The notes under the pieces are model-generated. The model saw only the letters and a list, made by a program, of their open reading frames with translations. It did not search any database and was not told the origin of the DNA. A stretch of DNA of 36,531 bases from Candidatus Acinetobacter avistercoris (GTDB lineage Bacteria > Pseudomonadota > Gammaproteobacteria > Pseudomonadales > Moraxellaceae). This document shows positions 12,500 to 21,776 of this stretch, piece by piece; positions within the stretch are counted from its first letter, which is position 1; every line of letters begins with the position of its first letter. A program made the translations under genes and the position numbers. Location: positions 1 through 36,531 of the forward strand of contig JAHLFF010000292.1 in the NCBI GenBank assembly GCA_018883945.1. Reading direction: 5' to 3'.

Positions 12500-12517
12500 A
12501 TGTATAAATTGCCTTGA
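12500..12517 (+). other. Five-codon upstream ORF overlapping the pyrC start
   Basis: ATG-TAT-AAA-TTG-CCT-TGA encodes MYKLP, and its stop overlaps the pyrC TTG start as TTGA. If translated, terminating ribosomes could re-initiate at pyrC, which has no ribosome site of its own. No ribosome site precedes this ATG either, so the element is speculative. Confidence 0.25.
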
Positions 12518-13548
12518 ATACGATTACTCTGCTTCAACCTGATGACTGGCATGCTCACTTACGTGATGGACTTGCATTAAAACGTACTGTTCCCGATTTA
12601 GCTCAGCAATTTGCGCGTGCGATCTGCATGCCAAATACAGTTCCGCCTGTGAAAACGGTGGAAGAAGCGAATGCATACCGCAATCGTATCTTAGCTCATG
12701 TACCTGAAGGACTTCACTTTGATCCACGTATGGTGCTGTATTTCACGGATCACACAGAACCGAGTGAAGTTGAAAAAATTAAAAACTCTGAATTTGTAAA
12801 TGGTATTAAATTATATCCTGCGGGAGCGACCACCAATTCAGACAATGGCGTAAGTGATATTCGTAAAGTCTACGCAGTCATTGAGCAACTTGAAGAACAT
12901 CAAGTTCCATTATTACTTCATGGTGAAGTGACTCATAACCATGTCGATATCTTTGACCGTGAAAAACGCTTCCTTGATGAAGTCCTCTCTCCATTGTTAA
13001 AGCAATTTCCAAAGTTAAAATTGGTTCTTGAGCACATCACAACCAGTGAAGCTGCACACTTTGTACTTGAACAAGACCGCAATGTAGCAGCAACCATTAC
13101 ACCGCAACATTTGTTATTTAATCGAAATGATATGTTGGTGGGTGGTATTAAACCGCATTTTTATTGTCTTCCAATTTTGAAACGTCAAACTCATCAGCAA
13201 ACATTGCTTGAAGTTGCTACTAGCGGAAGTCCTAAGTTTTTCTTAGGTACAGACAGCGCACCGCACTCAAAAGATGCAAAAGAAAATGCATGTGGTTGTG
13301 CGGGCTGCTATAGTGCGCCTACGGCAATTGAACTCTATGCACAAGCATTTGATCAAGTTGGTAAGATCGAGCGTTTAGAAGGCTTCGCAAGTCATTTTGG
13401 TGCAGATTTTTATGGTCTTCCTCGTAATACCAATACCATCACATTGGTTAAAGAAGATCAAATTATTCCTGAAAGTCTAGATTATTTAGATGGGGAAAAA
13501 ATTGTTCCTTTATATGCGGGCAAAACCATTCATTGGAGAAAGGTGTGA
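12514..13548 (+). CDS. pyrC: Dihydroorotase
   Basis: PyrC cyclises N-carbamoyl-aspartate to dihydroorotate in pyrimidine synthesis. This 344-aa protein is the class II, E. coli-like form. Metal ligands are visible: His13 and His15 ([10 protein letters not shown]), the carboxylated Lys99 ([10 protein letters not shown]), His136 (LLLHGEVT), His174 (LEHIT) and Asp247 (LGTDSAPH). The TTG start is forced: an in-frame TAA sits 9 nt upstream, and the HxH motif at residue 13 rules out later starts. No clear Shine–Dalgarno sequence precedes it. The stop overlaps the rnt start as GTGA. Confidence 0.96.
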   Translation: MNTITLLQPDDWHAHLRDGLALKRTVPDLAQQFARAICMPNTVPPVKTVEEANAYRNRILAHVPEGLHFDPRMVLYFTDHTEPSEVEKIKNSEFVNGIKLYPAGATTNSDNGVSDIRKVYAVIEQLEEHQVPLLLHGEVTHNHVDIFDREKRFLDEVLSPLLKQFPKLKLVLEHITTSEAAHFVLEQDRNVAATITPQHLLFNRNDMLVGGIKPHFYCLPILKRQTHQQTLLEVATSGSPKFFLGTDSAPHSKDAKENACGCAGCYSAPTAIELYAQAFDQVGKIERLEGFASHFGADFYGLPRNTNTITLVKEDQIIPESLDYLDGEKIVPLYAGKTIHWRKV

Positions 13549-14192
13549 CAACTGAAACACAACCAGTCATCGCTCAACGTTTCCGCGGATTTTTACCCGT
13601 TGTTGTTGATGTTGAAACTGCTGGTTTTAATGCAGATACGGATGCATTACTCGAAATCGCATGTATTCCCATTATTTATAATGACGCAGGTCAATTTGTT
13701 CCTGGTGAAGCCCACCATGCACATATAAACCCCTTTGAAGGTGCAAACTTAGACCGTCGTTCATTGGATTTCATTGGCATTGATCCTTTCAATCCAATGC
13801 GTGTAGCGATGGCTGAAGATGAAAAAACTGCGCTTAAACGTATGTTTAAAGCGGTCAATGATGTCCGTAAGCAACAGCAATGTACCCATGCGGTATTGGT
13901 TGGGCATAATGCACATTTTGATTTGGGTTTCGTCAAAGCTGCAATTGCACGAACTGGCACTAAAAATCAAAATCCGTTTCATAGCTTTTCTGTTTTTGAT
14001 ACCGTGACATTAAGTGCTGTCATGTTTGGTCAAACTGTACTTGCAAAATCATGTATTCAAGCAGGTATCGAGTTTGATGGTAAAGAAGCACACTCTGCAC
14101 TTTATGATACGCAAAAGACAGCTGAATTGTTCTGCTATATTTTGAACAAACTCGCGCCACATCTCCTTGACACTCTGGTGGCGGATCAATAA
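13545..14192 (+). CDS. rnt: Ribonuclease T
   Basis: RNase T is a DEDDh 3'–5' exonuclease that trims tRNA and other stable RNA 3' ends. The catalytic residues are Asp22 and Glu24 ([10 protein letters not shown]), Asp126 ([10 protein letters not shown]), His183 and Asp188 ([16 protein letters not shown]). The length is 215 aa from a GTG at 13545, which overlaps the pyrC stop by 4 nt and has GGAG 5 nt upstream. The frame also opens four codons earlier at a TTG (13533), which is less likely because the ribosome site would lie inside it. It is co-transcribed with pyrC and followed by tRNA-Glu, a plausible substrate class. Confidence 0.93.
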   Translation: MTTETQPVIAQRFRGFLPVVVDVETAGFNADTDALLEIACIPIIYNDAGQFVPGEAHHAHINPFEGANLDRRSLDFIGIDPFNPMRVAMAEDEKTALKRMFKAVNDVRKQQQCTHAVLVGHNAHFDLGFVKAAIARTGTKNQNPFHSFSVFDTVTLSAVMFGQTVLAKSCIQAGIEFDGKEAHSALYDTQKTAELFCYILNKLAPHLLDTLVADQ

Positions 14193-14212
14193 GATACCGC
14201 CATCTTCTAAAC

Positions 14213-14288
14213 GTCCCTATCGTCTAGAGGCCTAGGACATCGCCCTTTCACGGCGGTAACCGGGGTTCGAATCCCCGTAGGGACGCCA
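14213..14288 (+). tRNA. tRNA-Glu (anticodon UUC)
   Basis: This is a 76-nt tRNA with acceptor arm GTCCCTA/TAGGGAC, anticodon loop CTTTCAC (TTC), T loop GTTCGAATC and encoded CCA at 14286–14288. It begins 20 nt after the rnt stop, so it may be processed from the same transcript. Confidence 0.97.
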
Positions 14289-14314
14289 TATTCGAGATAT
14301 TCACTATCTCAACT

Positions 14315-14346
14315 AAAAGCCCAAGTACGAACTTGGGCTTTTTTTT
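14315..14346 (+). terminator. Terminator after tRNA-Glu
   Basis: The stem AAAAGCCCAAGT–ACGA–ACTTGGGCTTTT (12 bp) is followed by a T run and ends the pyrC–rnt–tRNA-Glu unit. Confidence 0.92.
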
Positions 14347-14399
14347 ATTCTCTTCAATTCATCTGTTTTATTAATGAACATTCAAGAGGAGTATTGATG

Positions 14400-14460
14400 C
14401 AAATAATTCTCATTTGTATTGAATGCTCACTATATTTAAATGATAATCGCTAACGTTATC
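14400..14460 (+). promoter_or_regulatory. Two Fur-box-like sites before the TonB-dependent receptor
   Basis: The segment GATAATCGCTAACGTTATC at 14442–14460 matches the 19-bp Fur consensus at 13 of 19 positions by eye. A second site around 14400–14418, with the core AATAATTCTCATTTG, has the ATTCTCATTT arm common in Fur operators. Both lie within 85 nt of the receptor start, which suggests repression by iron-loaded Fur. Binding is inferred. Confidence 0.55.
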
Positions 14461-14483
14461 TTTCCACTGATCTCCCCCACGTC

Positions 14484-17066
14484 ATGCGTTTTGCTTATTC
14501 TAATCTTTCGATTGCAATTTTTAGTGTATTTAGCCCCATTGTTTTAGCTGCAACCCCTGCAAATAATACTTCAGTTTCACTTTCAACGATTATTAGTGAG
14601 GCAAAGCAAGACAGCGCTGTAGGAACAACGGTCTATAGCGCAGAACAACTCAAAAACATGCCGAATGGGAAAAAAACCATTGCCGATTTTTTAAAAAATA
14701 ATAGCAATGTTCAATTTGAACGTGATGCCCTAGGTAGTGGTAACCAAGCTTCTTTAGCACCTGAAAAAATAAGCATTAATGGCGCTCAATTTTACGATAA
14801 TAAATTTGTTGTCAATGGTGTCAACACATCAAATACTTTTGACCCTGTAGGTGACAGTGCAGATACTACATTTACAGGTGTTCCCAGCCAATCTCAAACT
14901 GCCAATATCAATACAGATTTATTGTGTGAACTTGAAGTTATTGACAGTAATGCAAGCGCAGAGCATGGTGAGTTTTTAGGTGGGGTTATTTCTGCAAAAA
15001 CCTGTACGCCAAAAACAGAAATCGGAAAAATTCACGGTAGTGTCAGTGCTGACTACACTTCAAGTGCATGGAGTCGTTTTAACTTTATCGACACCGAAGA
15101 GGAGTTCGAGTCTAATAAATTAGACAACATATCATCGCAACAATACCATCGTGAATACGACATTTACGGTCTAAGTGCCACTGCCTATGGCAGACTCAAT
15201 GAAAAATGGGGTGTGAGTTTAAATACCAGTTTACGCAACTCAAAAATTCCTGTGTTGAGTGGCTATTCAGATGAAAAAGTTGATACCGAAGAAAATAATA
15301 ACAGTATAGGGATTACGACTTATTTCACCCCGCATAACAAAGCAAAATATCAATTTGGTTTTGATCACTTTGACTATAATCGCGATGGTTATTTATCAAA
15401 AATTATTCGCTCAGACTATAGCATTGACACGATAACAGACACATTCTTCATCCAATCCGAGCATTTATTTGATCAATTTAAATTAGAAAATAATTTGAAC
15501 TATCGAACGACAGATTCTGAACGACTTTTAGATCAAGATTATAGTGCGGCATGGGCATATTCCTTAGGAGATAAAGACTGGCTTCCAGGATCATCTACCG
15601 GAGATACATTAACAGAAGGCGGTTCCGGTGGTGACTTACTGAACCAGCAGTCAACCTTAAGCTACGACATTAAGGCAACCTTCAATCCATTTAAATTTGC
15701 ACAAAGCAGTCATCAATTTAAAATTGGTGCTGGTTATAAACATAATGAAGGCACATGGGACCGTCCAAGTGATAGTGTGACTTACACAGGCACAGGATAT
15801 ATCCGCGTGATCGATTCTAAGACGGGAAAATATGTAAATACGACTACACCTCAACGTGGTAACTTAGGTGACGCTCTATGTGCAGCTGGAGATTATTTAT
15901 GCTCCAATACCGCATTAGCATATAAACCTGCAAGCAAAGATCCCGAGTGGCAACAATGGAATGGGCAATATTTTAAGAAAGGAATACTGTATAGCACAGC
16001 TAAACTCAGCGCCCGTCAGGATCAATGGTTTAGTTTTATTGAAGATCAAATCACCTTTAAGAACTTAAAAGCACGATTTGGCGTTCGCGCGGATTACGAC
16101 TCTTTGGCATCCAATCTAAATATCGCACCGCGTAGCTCAATTGAATACACCCCTTTCGGTAATCAAGCTTTAAAATTGACTGGGGGATATAATCGTTATT
16201 ATGGTTCAACCTATTTAGTGACTGAATTACAAGAAAAACAAAATACTTTTAAGTTTAACCTGTCACGAGATGATGAGTACGATAGTCACTGGAATGCGTC
16301 AAATAACTTCGGATGGCAGATTGAATCTGAGGCAGGGACTTTAGGTACAAAAGCCACTGACCTTGATACACCTTATAGTGATGAAATCATGTTTGGCTTA
16401 AATGGTGATGTTGCAAATTTGCAATGGGGCTTAAAGTGGGTCAACCGCGATTTTAAAAATACCATTCGCCAAAATGCACAACTCAAGTCTTTTGAAAATA
16501 TTGACTCTGGCAAAGCAGACACTTACACCATCACACTCGCAAATACCTTACCTTATTCACTGTTGGGAACACTGCACACATTTAATTTAGGCCTCAGTTA
16601 TATTGAAGATAATACTTATATTTCAACTTATCGTGATACAAACAGCTTAAACATGGACAAATGGGCCTATGCTGATGGAAACCTATATCAGGTCGGTTCA
16701 TTACCTACAAAGGACTCCCCATTCACTGCACGCTTTAACTGGTTAATACAATCACCAGATGCAACATGGGCTTGGAATAACTTTTTTAATTATCGTTCAG
16801 GTTCAACGAATTATACAAAAACTAAAAACTTGATCTCAATTGATGGTATAGAAGCCACTATTTACGAGCTAGAGGATTTTCCGAGCAAATTCACTTGGGA
16901 CACTCGCGCTACCTATAATTTGAAATCAACAGCCAATCAAGCTTTAACATTCGGATTAACTGTGAGTAATGTTCTGAATAAGAAAAATCAAGTCGTCACT
17001 ACTGATAATAAAGTATTTTCAGAAGAAGGACGTCGATTTATCGCAGATATTACATTTAAGTTTTAA
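14484..17066 (+). CDS. TonB-dependent outer-membrane receptor
   Basis: This 860-aa outer-membrane protein probably takes up a ferric siderophore or similar ligand using TonB energy. The signal peptide spans about residues 1–22 (SPIVLA-A). A plug domain covers about 50–190, with GKKTIADFLKNNSNVQFE, KISINGAQFYDNKFVVNGV and ASAEHGEFLGGVISAKT. The rest is an aromatic-rich β-barrel with alternating strands and ends in FIADITFKF, the C-terminal Phe needed for barrel assembly. Four cysteines occur in the plug or extracellular loops. The Fur-like sites upstream support an iron role. The substrate cannot be named. The ATG has only a weak ribosome site. Confidence 0.88.
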   Translation: MRFAYSNLSIAIFSVFSPIVLAATPANNTSVSLSTIISEAKQDSAVGTTVYSAEQLKNMPNGKKTIADFLKNNSNVQFERDALGSGNQASLAPEKISINGAQFYDNKFVVNGVNTSNTFDPVGDSADTTFTGVPSQSQTANINTDLLCELEVIDSNASAEHGEFLGGVISAKTCTPKTEIGKIHGSVSADYTSSAWSRFNFIDTEEEFESNKLDNISSQQYHREYDIYGLSATAYGRLNEKWGVSLNTSLRNSKIPVLSGYSDEKVDTEENNNSIGITTYFTPHNKAKYQFGFDHFDYNRDGYLSKIIRSDYSIDTITDTFFIQSEHLFDQFKLENNLNYRTTDSERLLDQDYSAAWAYSLGDKDWLPGSSTGDTLTEGGSGGDLLNQQSTLSYDIKATFNPFKFAQSSHQFKIGAGYKHNEGTWDRPSDSVTYTGTGYIRVIDSKTGKYVNTTTPQRGNLGDALCAAGDYLCSNTALAYKPASKDPEWQQWNGQYFKKGILYSTAKLSARQDQWFSFIEDQITFKNLKARFGVRADYDSLASNLNIAPRSSIEYTPFGNQALKLTGGYNRYYGSTYLVTELQEKQNTFKFNLSRDDEYDSHWNASNNFGWQIESEAGTLGTKATDLDTPYSDEIMFGLNGDVANLQWGLKWVNRDFKNTIRQNAQLKSFENIDSGKADTYTITLANTLPYSLLGTLHTFNLGLSYIEDNTYISTYRDTNSLNMDKWAYADGNLYQVGSLPTKDSPFTARFNWLIQSPDATWAWNNFFNYRSGSTNYTKTKNLISIDGIEATIYELEDFPSKFTWDTRATYNLKSTANQALTFGLTVSNVLNKKNQVVTTDNKVFSEEGRRFIADITFKF

Positions 17067-17085
17067 ACGGCTTAGATTATCGTTT

Positions 17086-17112
17086 AAAGAGCACTTTAGG
17101 TGCTCTTTTTCA
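17086..17112 (+). terminator. Terminator of the TonB-dependent receptor gene
   Basis: The stem AAAGAGCAC–TTTAG–GTGCTCTTT runs into a T tract 20 nt after the stop codon. Confidence 0.85.
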
Positions 17113-17243
17113 TTTCCTAAACCTATCAAACAATAGTATGCATAAATCTATGCTTTCAAAAAAGAAATAACATATACAGACTTGAAATCTACTCATTACC
17201 CACGATATTAATATCATAAGTCACTCAAATTTAAAATGAGCAT

Positions 17244-18185
17244 ATGAACAATCAAAACAGACCAGAAATTATTCGCATAGAAGATCAGAACTTTGGCAGC
17301 CATGTAGAACACTGGAACCTCCTGACAGAAGATCCAAGCAATGATGTCCCAAAATGGTTAGGTTTGGCGCTCGATGCTCCTATTATGCCCATGGGTATCT
17401 GTGAACAAGAAAATGATATGGACGTCAGCACATGGCTTATCAAAGGTCCAAGTGATTCCGCTATTCAGATTTCACAAGTCATCGCTGTTGAAGACAATAA
17501 ACCTAAGGCGGTAAAAACAGCATTCCCTGTTTTCGAAAGCCCCTATACACTCAATGCAAGCATTGACAGAATCATTACCTGTAACTCAAACACTCAAGCC
17601 GTACTTCAGCTTAAAGTTGGACAAAACAGCGTAGTGTATGCTTTTGATAGTCTGTATTCAGTCAACCATGCGCAATATCAAAAAGATCAAAGTTATAAAG
17701 TACAACTAAATGCATGGGCATATGCACTCGAAAAAGTATCAGACCAAGAGCAAATTATTGTAGATGATCCAGCTTCGATCAAACATCATCGAGCATTAAA
17801 TGAAATATTGAGTGAAAATAACGGTGTCCCTCCTGAAAACCTGCAACAACAGATTGATGCGTGGGAACCTAAAAATGAATTTGACAAAGAACCTGTAACC
17901 GTTGATTTTTCTAAGATGGTGGCCTATTTATATGGCGAAACCATGGGCCAAGAAGACGAAGCTTGGTTTCAAGGCAAAGTTGTCGGTAAGACCGATATGC
18001 AGTTTATGGATCAGTCATATACCATCTACGATGTCACTTTGATTCTGGATGAAAATCAGCCCGCAGTACTGATTCGTATCGCTACACAGGACAATTTGCA
18101 CAAAGATTTTGAAATTGGTCAATATATACGTGGAAATATCTGGATTCAGGCCAATATTTATGCTAAAAATACGGTAAATAAGTAG
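17244..18185 (+). CDS. Hypothetical soluble protein, 313 aa
   Basis: I do not recognise this protein. It has no signal peptide or membrane helix, is acidic, and is rich in Trp, Gln and Asn. The N-terminal half contains HWNLLTEDPSNDVPKWLGLAL and a β-rich stretch with VLQLKVGQNSVVYAF. A linker near 190–220 (PPENLQQQIDAWEPKNEFD) leads to a C-terminal module with WFQGKVVGKTDM, TIYDVTLILDENQPAVLIRI and GQYIRGNIWIQANIY. That order of short β-strands could be an OB-like fold. The weak ribosome site TGAG lies 4 nt before the ATG. A terminator separates it from the receptor gene. A 49-codon ORF follows 32 nt after it, probably in the same transcript. Confidence 0.75.
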   Translation: MNNQNRPEIIRIEDQNFGSHVEHWNLLTEDPSNDVPKWLGLALDAPIMPMGICEQENDMDVSTWLIKGPSDSAIQISQVIAVEDNKPKAVKTAFPVFESPYTLNASIDRIITCNSNTQAVLQLKVGQNSVVYAFDSLYSVNHAQYQKDQSYKVQLNAWAYALEKVSDQEQIIVDDPASIKHHRALNEILSENNGVPPENLQQQIDAWEPKNEFDKEPVTVDFSKMVAYLYGETMGQEDEAWFQGKVVGKTDMQFMDQSYTIYDVTLILDENQPAVLIRIATQDNLHKDFEIGQYIRGNIWIQANIYAKNTVNK

Positions 18186-18217
18186 GATTTCACTAAAAGT
18201 AAAATTTAGGCTCCTGA

Positions 18218-18367
18218 ATGAAAATTATACCAGAACAATCTACAAGCTTAATTAACCACACTCGTCCTAGAATTCGAATAGATACGGGGGCTTACTGCTT
18301 CTTTGTTTTAGGTATGTTTTTGTCTGCCATGATTTTACATTTGCTTGGCGTTTTTCCTACATTCTGA
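18218..18367 (+). CDS. Small single-helix membrane protein, 49 aa
   Basis: The frame runs from ATG 18218 to TGA 18365–18367. A polar, basic N-terminus (MKIIPEQSTSLINHTRPRIR) is followed by one hydrophobic helix of about 20 residues (YCFFVLGMFLSAMILHLLGV) and a PTF end. A TTTAGG ribosome site lies about 8 nt upstream. It begins 32 nt after the 313-aa gene and ends before a strong terminator, so the two are probably an operon. The basic residues before the helix predict a cytoplasmic N-terminus. Function unknown. Confidence 0.6.
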   Translation: MKIIPEQSTSLINHTRPRIRIDTGAYCFFVLGMFLSAMILHLLGVFPTF

Positions 18368-18411
18368 CCATTTTTTATTTCATTCAGATTTCAAATTTTA
18401 CTAAAAGATTT

Positions 18412-18438
18412 AAAAAGCCCTCAATTTGAGGGCTTTTT
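18412..18438. terminator. Bidirectional terminator between the 49-aa gene and serC
   Basis: AAAAAGCCCTC–AATTT–GAGGGCTTTTTT is a symmetric stem with A and T tracts on both sides. It sits between two converging genes and can serve both. Confidence 0.9.
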
Positions 18439-18454
18439 TATACGAAGTTATTTA

Positions 18455-19534
18455 TTAAGCATTACGTTTTGCAAAGTCATCCATGAAGTTGACCAAAGCT
18501 TGAACCCCTTCTAAAGGCACAGCATTGTAAATACTCGCACGCATACCACCAACAGAACGGTGACCAGCAAGATTTAATAAACGATGCTGTTCTGCTTCTT
18601 GTAAGAATTGCTTTTCTAACTCAGGTTTCGCCAAAGTAAATGGCACATTCATAATTGAACGATTTTCTAGAGCAATAGGATTGGCATAAAAATCACTTGA
18701 ATCAATATAGCCATAAAGTAATTCAGCTTTAGCAGTATTCACCTTGTGAATCGCTTCAACACCGCCTTGTGCCAATAACCATTCAAAAACTAAACCAGAC
18801 AAGTACCATGCATAAGTCGATGGTGTATTTACCATTGAATCATTTTTAGCTTGGTCAGCATATTTTAAGATGCTTGGAATTTCTGGTTTCGATTGATCCA
18901 GTAAATCATCACGAATGATGACCAAGGTCAGACCTGCAGGGCCAATATTTTTCTGAGCACCCGCGTAGATTAGACCAAATTGAGTGACATCAATCGGAGC
19001 CGATAAAATGCTTGAAGACAAATCGACCACTAAAGGCTTATCTGTTTTAGGAACATTGGCAAATTGTAGACCGCCAATGGTTTCATTATCCGCATAATGC
19101 ACGTAGGCAGCATCTTCAGACAACGTCCAAGTGCTTTGATCTGTAATGGCATTCTTACCATCTATGCTTGTACCAGCTTGGACTACATTAATGTCGCCAT
19201 AGCGTTGTGCTTCTTTTAATGCTTTCTCAGACCAAATACCGGTATGGATATAATCAGCTTTATTATTTTTACCTAAAAGGTTTAAAGGGATCGCAGAGAA
19301 TTGTAGAGATGCGCCACCTTGAAGGAACAATACTTTATAGTTCTCAGGAATATTCATGAGTTTACGTAGGTCAGCTTCTGCTTTTTCAGCAACAGCAACA
19401 TAGTCTTTGCTACGGTGGCTCATTTCCATAATGGAAAGTCCCTTGCCTTGCCAATCCAGCATTTCAGCTTGAGCTTTTTCGAGTACGGCAGTGGGTAATG
19501 CAGCAGGACCAGCACAGAAATTGTACGCGCGCAT
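18455..19534 (-). CDS. serC: Phosphoserine aminotransferase
   Basis: SerC is a PLP enzyme that converts 3-phosphohydroxypyruvate and glutamate to phosphoserine, and acts in the parallel step of pyridoxal phosphate synthesis. The 359-aa protein begins MRAYNFCAGPAALP, the family signature. It has LFLQGGASLQFS for cofactor phosphate binding, HTGIWSEKA, and the PLP lysine Lys195 in YAGAQKNIGPAG. The reading frame extends nine codons further upstream, but the chosen ATG has AAGGA 7 nt before it and matches the usual family start. It is monocistronic, convergent with the 49-aa gene. Confidence 0.96.
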   Translation of the reverse strand: MRAYNFCAGPAALPTAVLEKAQAEMLDWQGKGLSIMEMSHRSKDYVAVAEKAEADLRKLMNIPENYKVLFLQGGASLQFSAIPLNLLGKNNKADYIHTGIWSEKALKEAQRYGDINVVQAGTSIDGKNAITDQSTWTLSEDAAYVHYADNETIGGLQFANVPKTDKPLVVDLSSSILSAPIDVTQFGLIYAGAQKNIGPAGLTLVIIRDDLLDQSKPEIPSILKYADQAKNDSMVNTPSTYAWYLSGLVFEWLLAQGGVEAIHKVNTAKAELLYGYIDSSDFYANPIALENRSIMNVPFTLAKPELEKQFLQEAEQHRLLNLAGHRSVGGMRASIYNAVPLEGVQALVNFMDDFAKRNA

Positions 19535-19561
19535 GATTTTTCCTTTCAGAGTGAAACACAA

Positions 19562-20285
19562 TAAAATGATGGCATTTAATCATATCTAATACTGTCTTGC
19601 ACAAAATTATTCCAATATAAGACCTAAGATACAGTTAAAAAATCAATATAGATTGAGTAGATAGATTAAACCTGAACATTTAATGAAATTGGTTTTAAAA
19701 TGTTATTCATAATTATGTGGATAAATTAGATAGAAATACCGAGTTATATCTATCAAAAATATAGTAACGACATCAAAAAAAATCTTTCGTACTTCAAAAT
19801 AATCTTTGAGCAGCAATAAATGGATATACAAAAATTCTTTCTCTCGCTGGAAAAAGGCTATGATGAGGGAATACTGATGATAAGTTTATTAAAGAATCTA
19901 ATTATTAAAAGGGCTTACGAAAGAGACTTATGAAAGAGATCTAATATATTCACGCTTTTTACCAAGAATAAACTGCAAAGCGCCGATCATTCACCCTACT
20001 CAAACAAGATAATGAGTCTTATCCAAAAAATAAACGGTAAATCAAATTTTAAAGTTATTTCGAATTTCCTCGAACAACTATATCAAGTTCATTTACATCA
20101 AGCATTGTTTAGCATCTATTGATTTAAATAACTAAAATTCCGAATTATTTTAGGATAGATAAAGGCCAAAAAAGCTTCCTATTTATGGCGAGCTAAACTA
20201 TAAATTTAGTTTTTATACGCTCTCTTCATGAGTTCATTTATAATAGATAAAATCACTTCATCTCTTTCATTTAACTGATTGATTT
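19562..20285. other. Intergenic region between serC and the export operon
   Basis: This 720-nt divergent region should hold both promoters. The only small ORF seen is 37 codons at 19820–19933, with no good ribosome site and lying across a repeat copy, so I do not call it. The inverted repeat copy C occupies 19795–19868. The 15-mer GACTTATGAAAGAGA at 19925–19939 also occurs at 12176–12190. No regulator gene is visible. Confidence 0.45.
19795..19868 (-). repeat. Dispersed intergenic repeat, copy C (inverted)
   Basis: Read on the minus strand the unit runs CTCATCATAGCCTTTTTCC, AGAGAAAGAATTTTTGTAT, CCATTTATTGCTGCTC. It shares AGAAAGAATTTTT and the ATTTAT-n-GC block with copy A at the same spacing, and the CTTTTTCC/GAGAAAG pair corresponds to the hairpin of copy B. 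Confidence 0.5.
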
Positions 20286-21773
20286 ATGACTCAAAATAAA
20301 AATAGCAAAAAATATAATTTTCAATTGACTCTACTCAGCATTACGCTGCTCAGTAGTATATTTGCACAAGCTCAAAGTTTGAGTTTTCAAGATGCCGAAC
20401 GGCAATTGCTGCAATCTTCATATAGCTCTCAGGCCTATAACAACTTAGAACAAGCGGCAAAACTTGAAGCTGAAGCCTCCAAAGGATTAGGCTTACCACG
20501 TATCGATTTAAACGTACGCGCTTATGCTTTTCATAGCGAAGTAGATATTCCACTTCAACAGCTTAAAAACAACTTAGAGAGTTCACTTTCACAAGGTATT
20601 AACGGTCAAATCAGCCAATGGGAAAGTTCATCGGGTTTATCCTCTGGTGTCACTGATCCTTTGCGTAGTGGCATCAACAACACCATTCATAGTGGGATTG
20701 GTCTCATTCCAGATACCGAGAATGTCGTTCTAGAAGATCAGGTTATTCGCCCGACAATATCTATCATGATGCCTCTATATACAGGTGGTTTGACCTCAAG
20801 TGCTAAGGACGTTGTTAAGATTCAATCTAGTCGTAGTCAATTAAATAATCAGGAACAACAAGACCTACAACGTTTTGAACTGATCCAAGCCTATTTCAAT
20901 GTACAACTACAAAAACAATTACATACAGCAGCACAATCTAATTTAAAGACGATGCAGCAGCATTACCGCAATGCCCTAAAAATGGAGCAGCAAGGTTTCT
21001 TAAGCAAAGGTCAGCGTATGCAATTTGAAGTTGCAAGAAATAACGCAGAACGCACGGCGCAAAATAACCAAGCCAACTTATCTGCTGCTTTATTTCAACT
21101 GTCTAATCTATTACAACAAAGCAGTGTCACTGAATTAAGTACGCCTCTATTTGTGAACCGCTCCGAACCTCAAGATCTGAACAACTTACTCAAAACATTT
21201 AGCCAAAACTCTGCATTGATTCAGAAAATGCAAATGGACACTCAATTGGCAAATGCCAATATCAAAGTGCAGCAAGCCTCGAAAAAACCCAATGTTTTCG
21301 CATTTGGTGAATATAGTTTGGATCAAAATGAAAACTGGATTGTTGGTGTTGCCGCGCGTTACAACCTATTTTCAGGAGTTGATAAAAATAAAAATATTCA
21401 AGCTGCCGAATTGAAACGTGATGCCACTGAGTTACTCACTGCACGTACTCAGCAAGAACTCGAAAGTTTAATTTATAAATCTTATAGTGAAGCCATAAGC
21501 GCACAGCGAAGTGATGTACTTTTACAACAGAATATAAAAGCTGCTCAGGAAAATTTACGCATTCAAGAGCTCTCTTTCAAAGAAGATGTTGGCACGGCGT
21601 ATCAAGTGATTGATGCACAAAATATTTTAAATGGCTTAAAAGCTGAAACAGCAGTGAATGCTTATAAATATGTCATTTCTCTAGCGACTTTGCTGCAAAG
21701 CCATGGATCGATTGCGACATTTCCGAACTATATACAGCATGCCAACACTCACTATATTCGTGCCTTGGAGTAA
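20286..21773 (+). CDS. TolC-family outer-membrane efflux protein
   Basis: This is a predicted outer-membrane channel with a periplasmic α-helical tunnel, 495 aa. The signal peptide ends at about residue 30 (IFAQAQS). Two repeats of the TolC type follow, each with long amphipathic helices (residues 180–270 and 370–460) and small strand segments for the barrel (ISIMMPLYTGG, WIVGVAARYNLFSG). It is first in a four-gene operon, 3 nt before the HlyD-like gene, and probably docks with it. Only a weak ribosome site precedes the ATG. The substrate is unknown. Confidence 0.88.
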   Translation: MTQNKNSKKYNFQLTLLSITLLSSIFAQAQSLSFQDAERQLLQSSYSSQAYNNLEQAAKLEAEASKGLGLPRIDLNVRAYAFHSEVDIPLQQLKNNLESSLSQGINGQISQWESSSGLSSGVTDPLRSGINNTIHSGIGLIPDTENVVLEDQVIRPTISIMMPLYTGGLTSSAKDVVKIQSSRSQLNNQEQQDLQRFELIQAYFNVQLQKQLHTAAQSNLKTMQQHYRNALKMEQQGFLSKGQRMQFEVARNNAERTAQNNQANLSAALFQLSNLLQQSSVTELSTPLFVNRSEPQDLNNLLKTFSQNSALIQKMQMDTQLANANIKVQQASKKPNVFAFGEYSLDQNENWIVGVAARYNLFSGVDKNKNIQAAELKRDATELLTARTQQELESLIYKSYSEAISAQRSDVLLQQNIKAAQENLRIQELSFKEDVGTAYQVIDAQNILNGLKAETAVNAYKYVISLATLLQSHGSIATFPNYIQHANTHYIRALE

Positions 21774-21776
21774 GCC

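Noticed and set aside
12337..12558. 73-codon minus-strand ORF upstream of pyrC
   Set aside because: It overlaps the pyrC start, is dominated by Asn, Lys and Leu as expected from AT-rich noise, and has only a weak ribosome site at its inner ATG.
19820..19933. 37-codon ORF before the export operon
   Set aside because: It has no good ribosome site and runs across a repeat copy, so it is better explained by the repeat.
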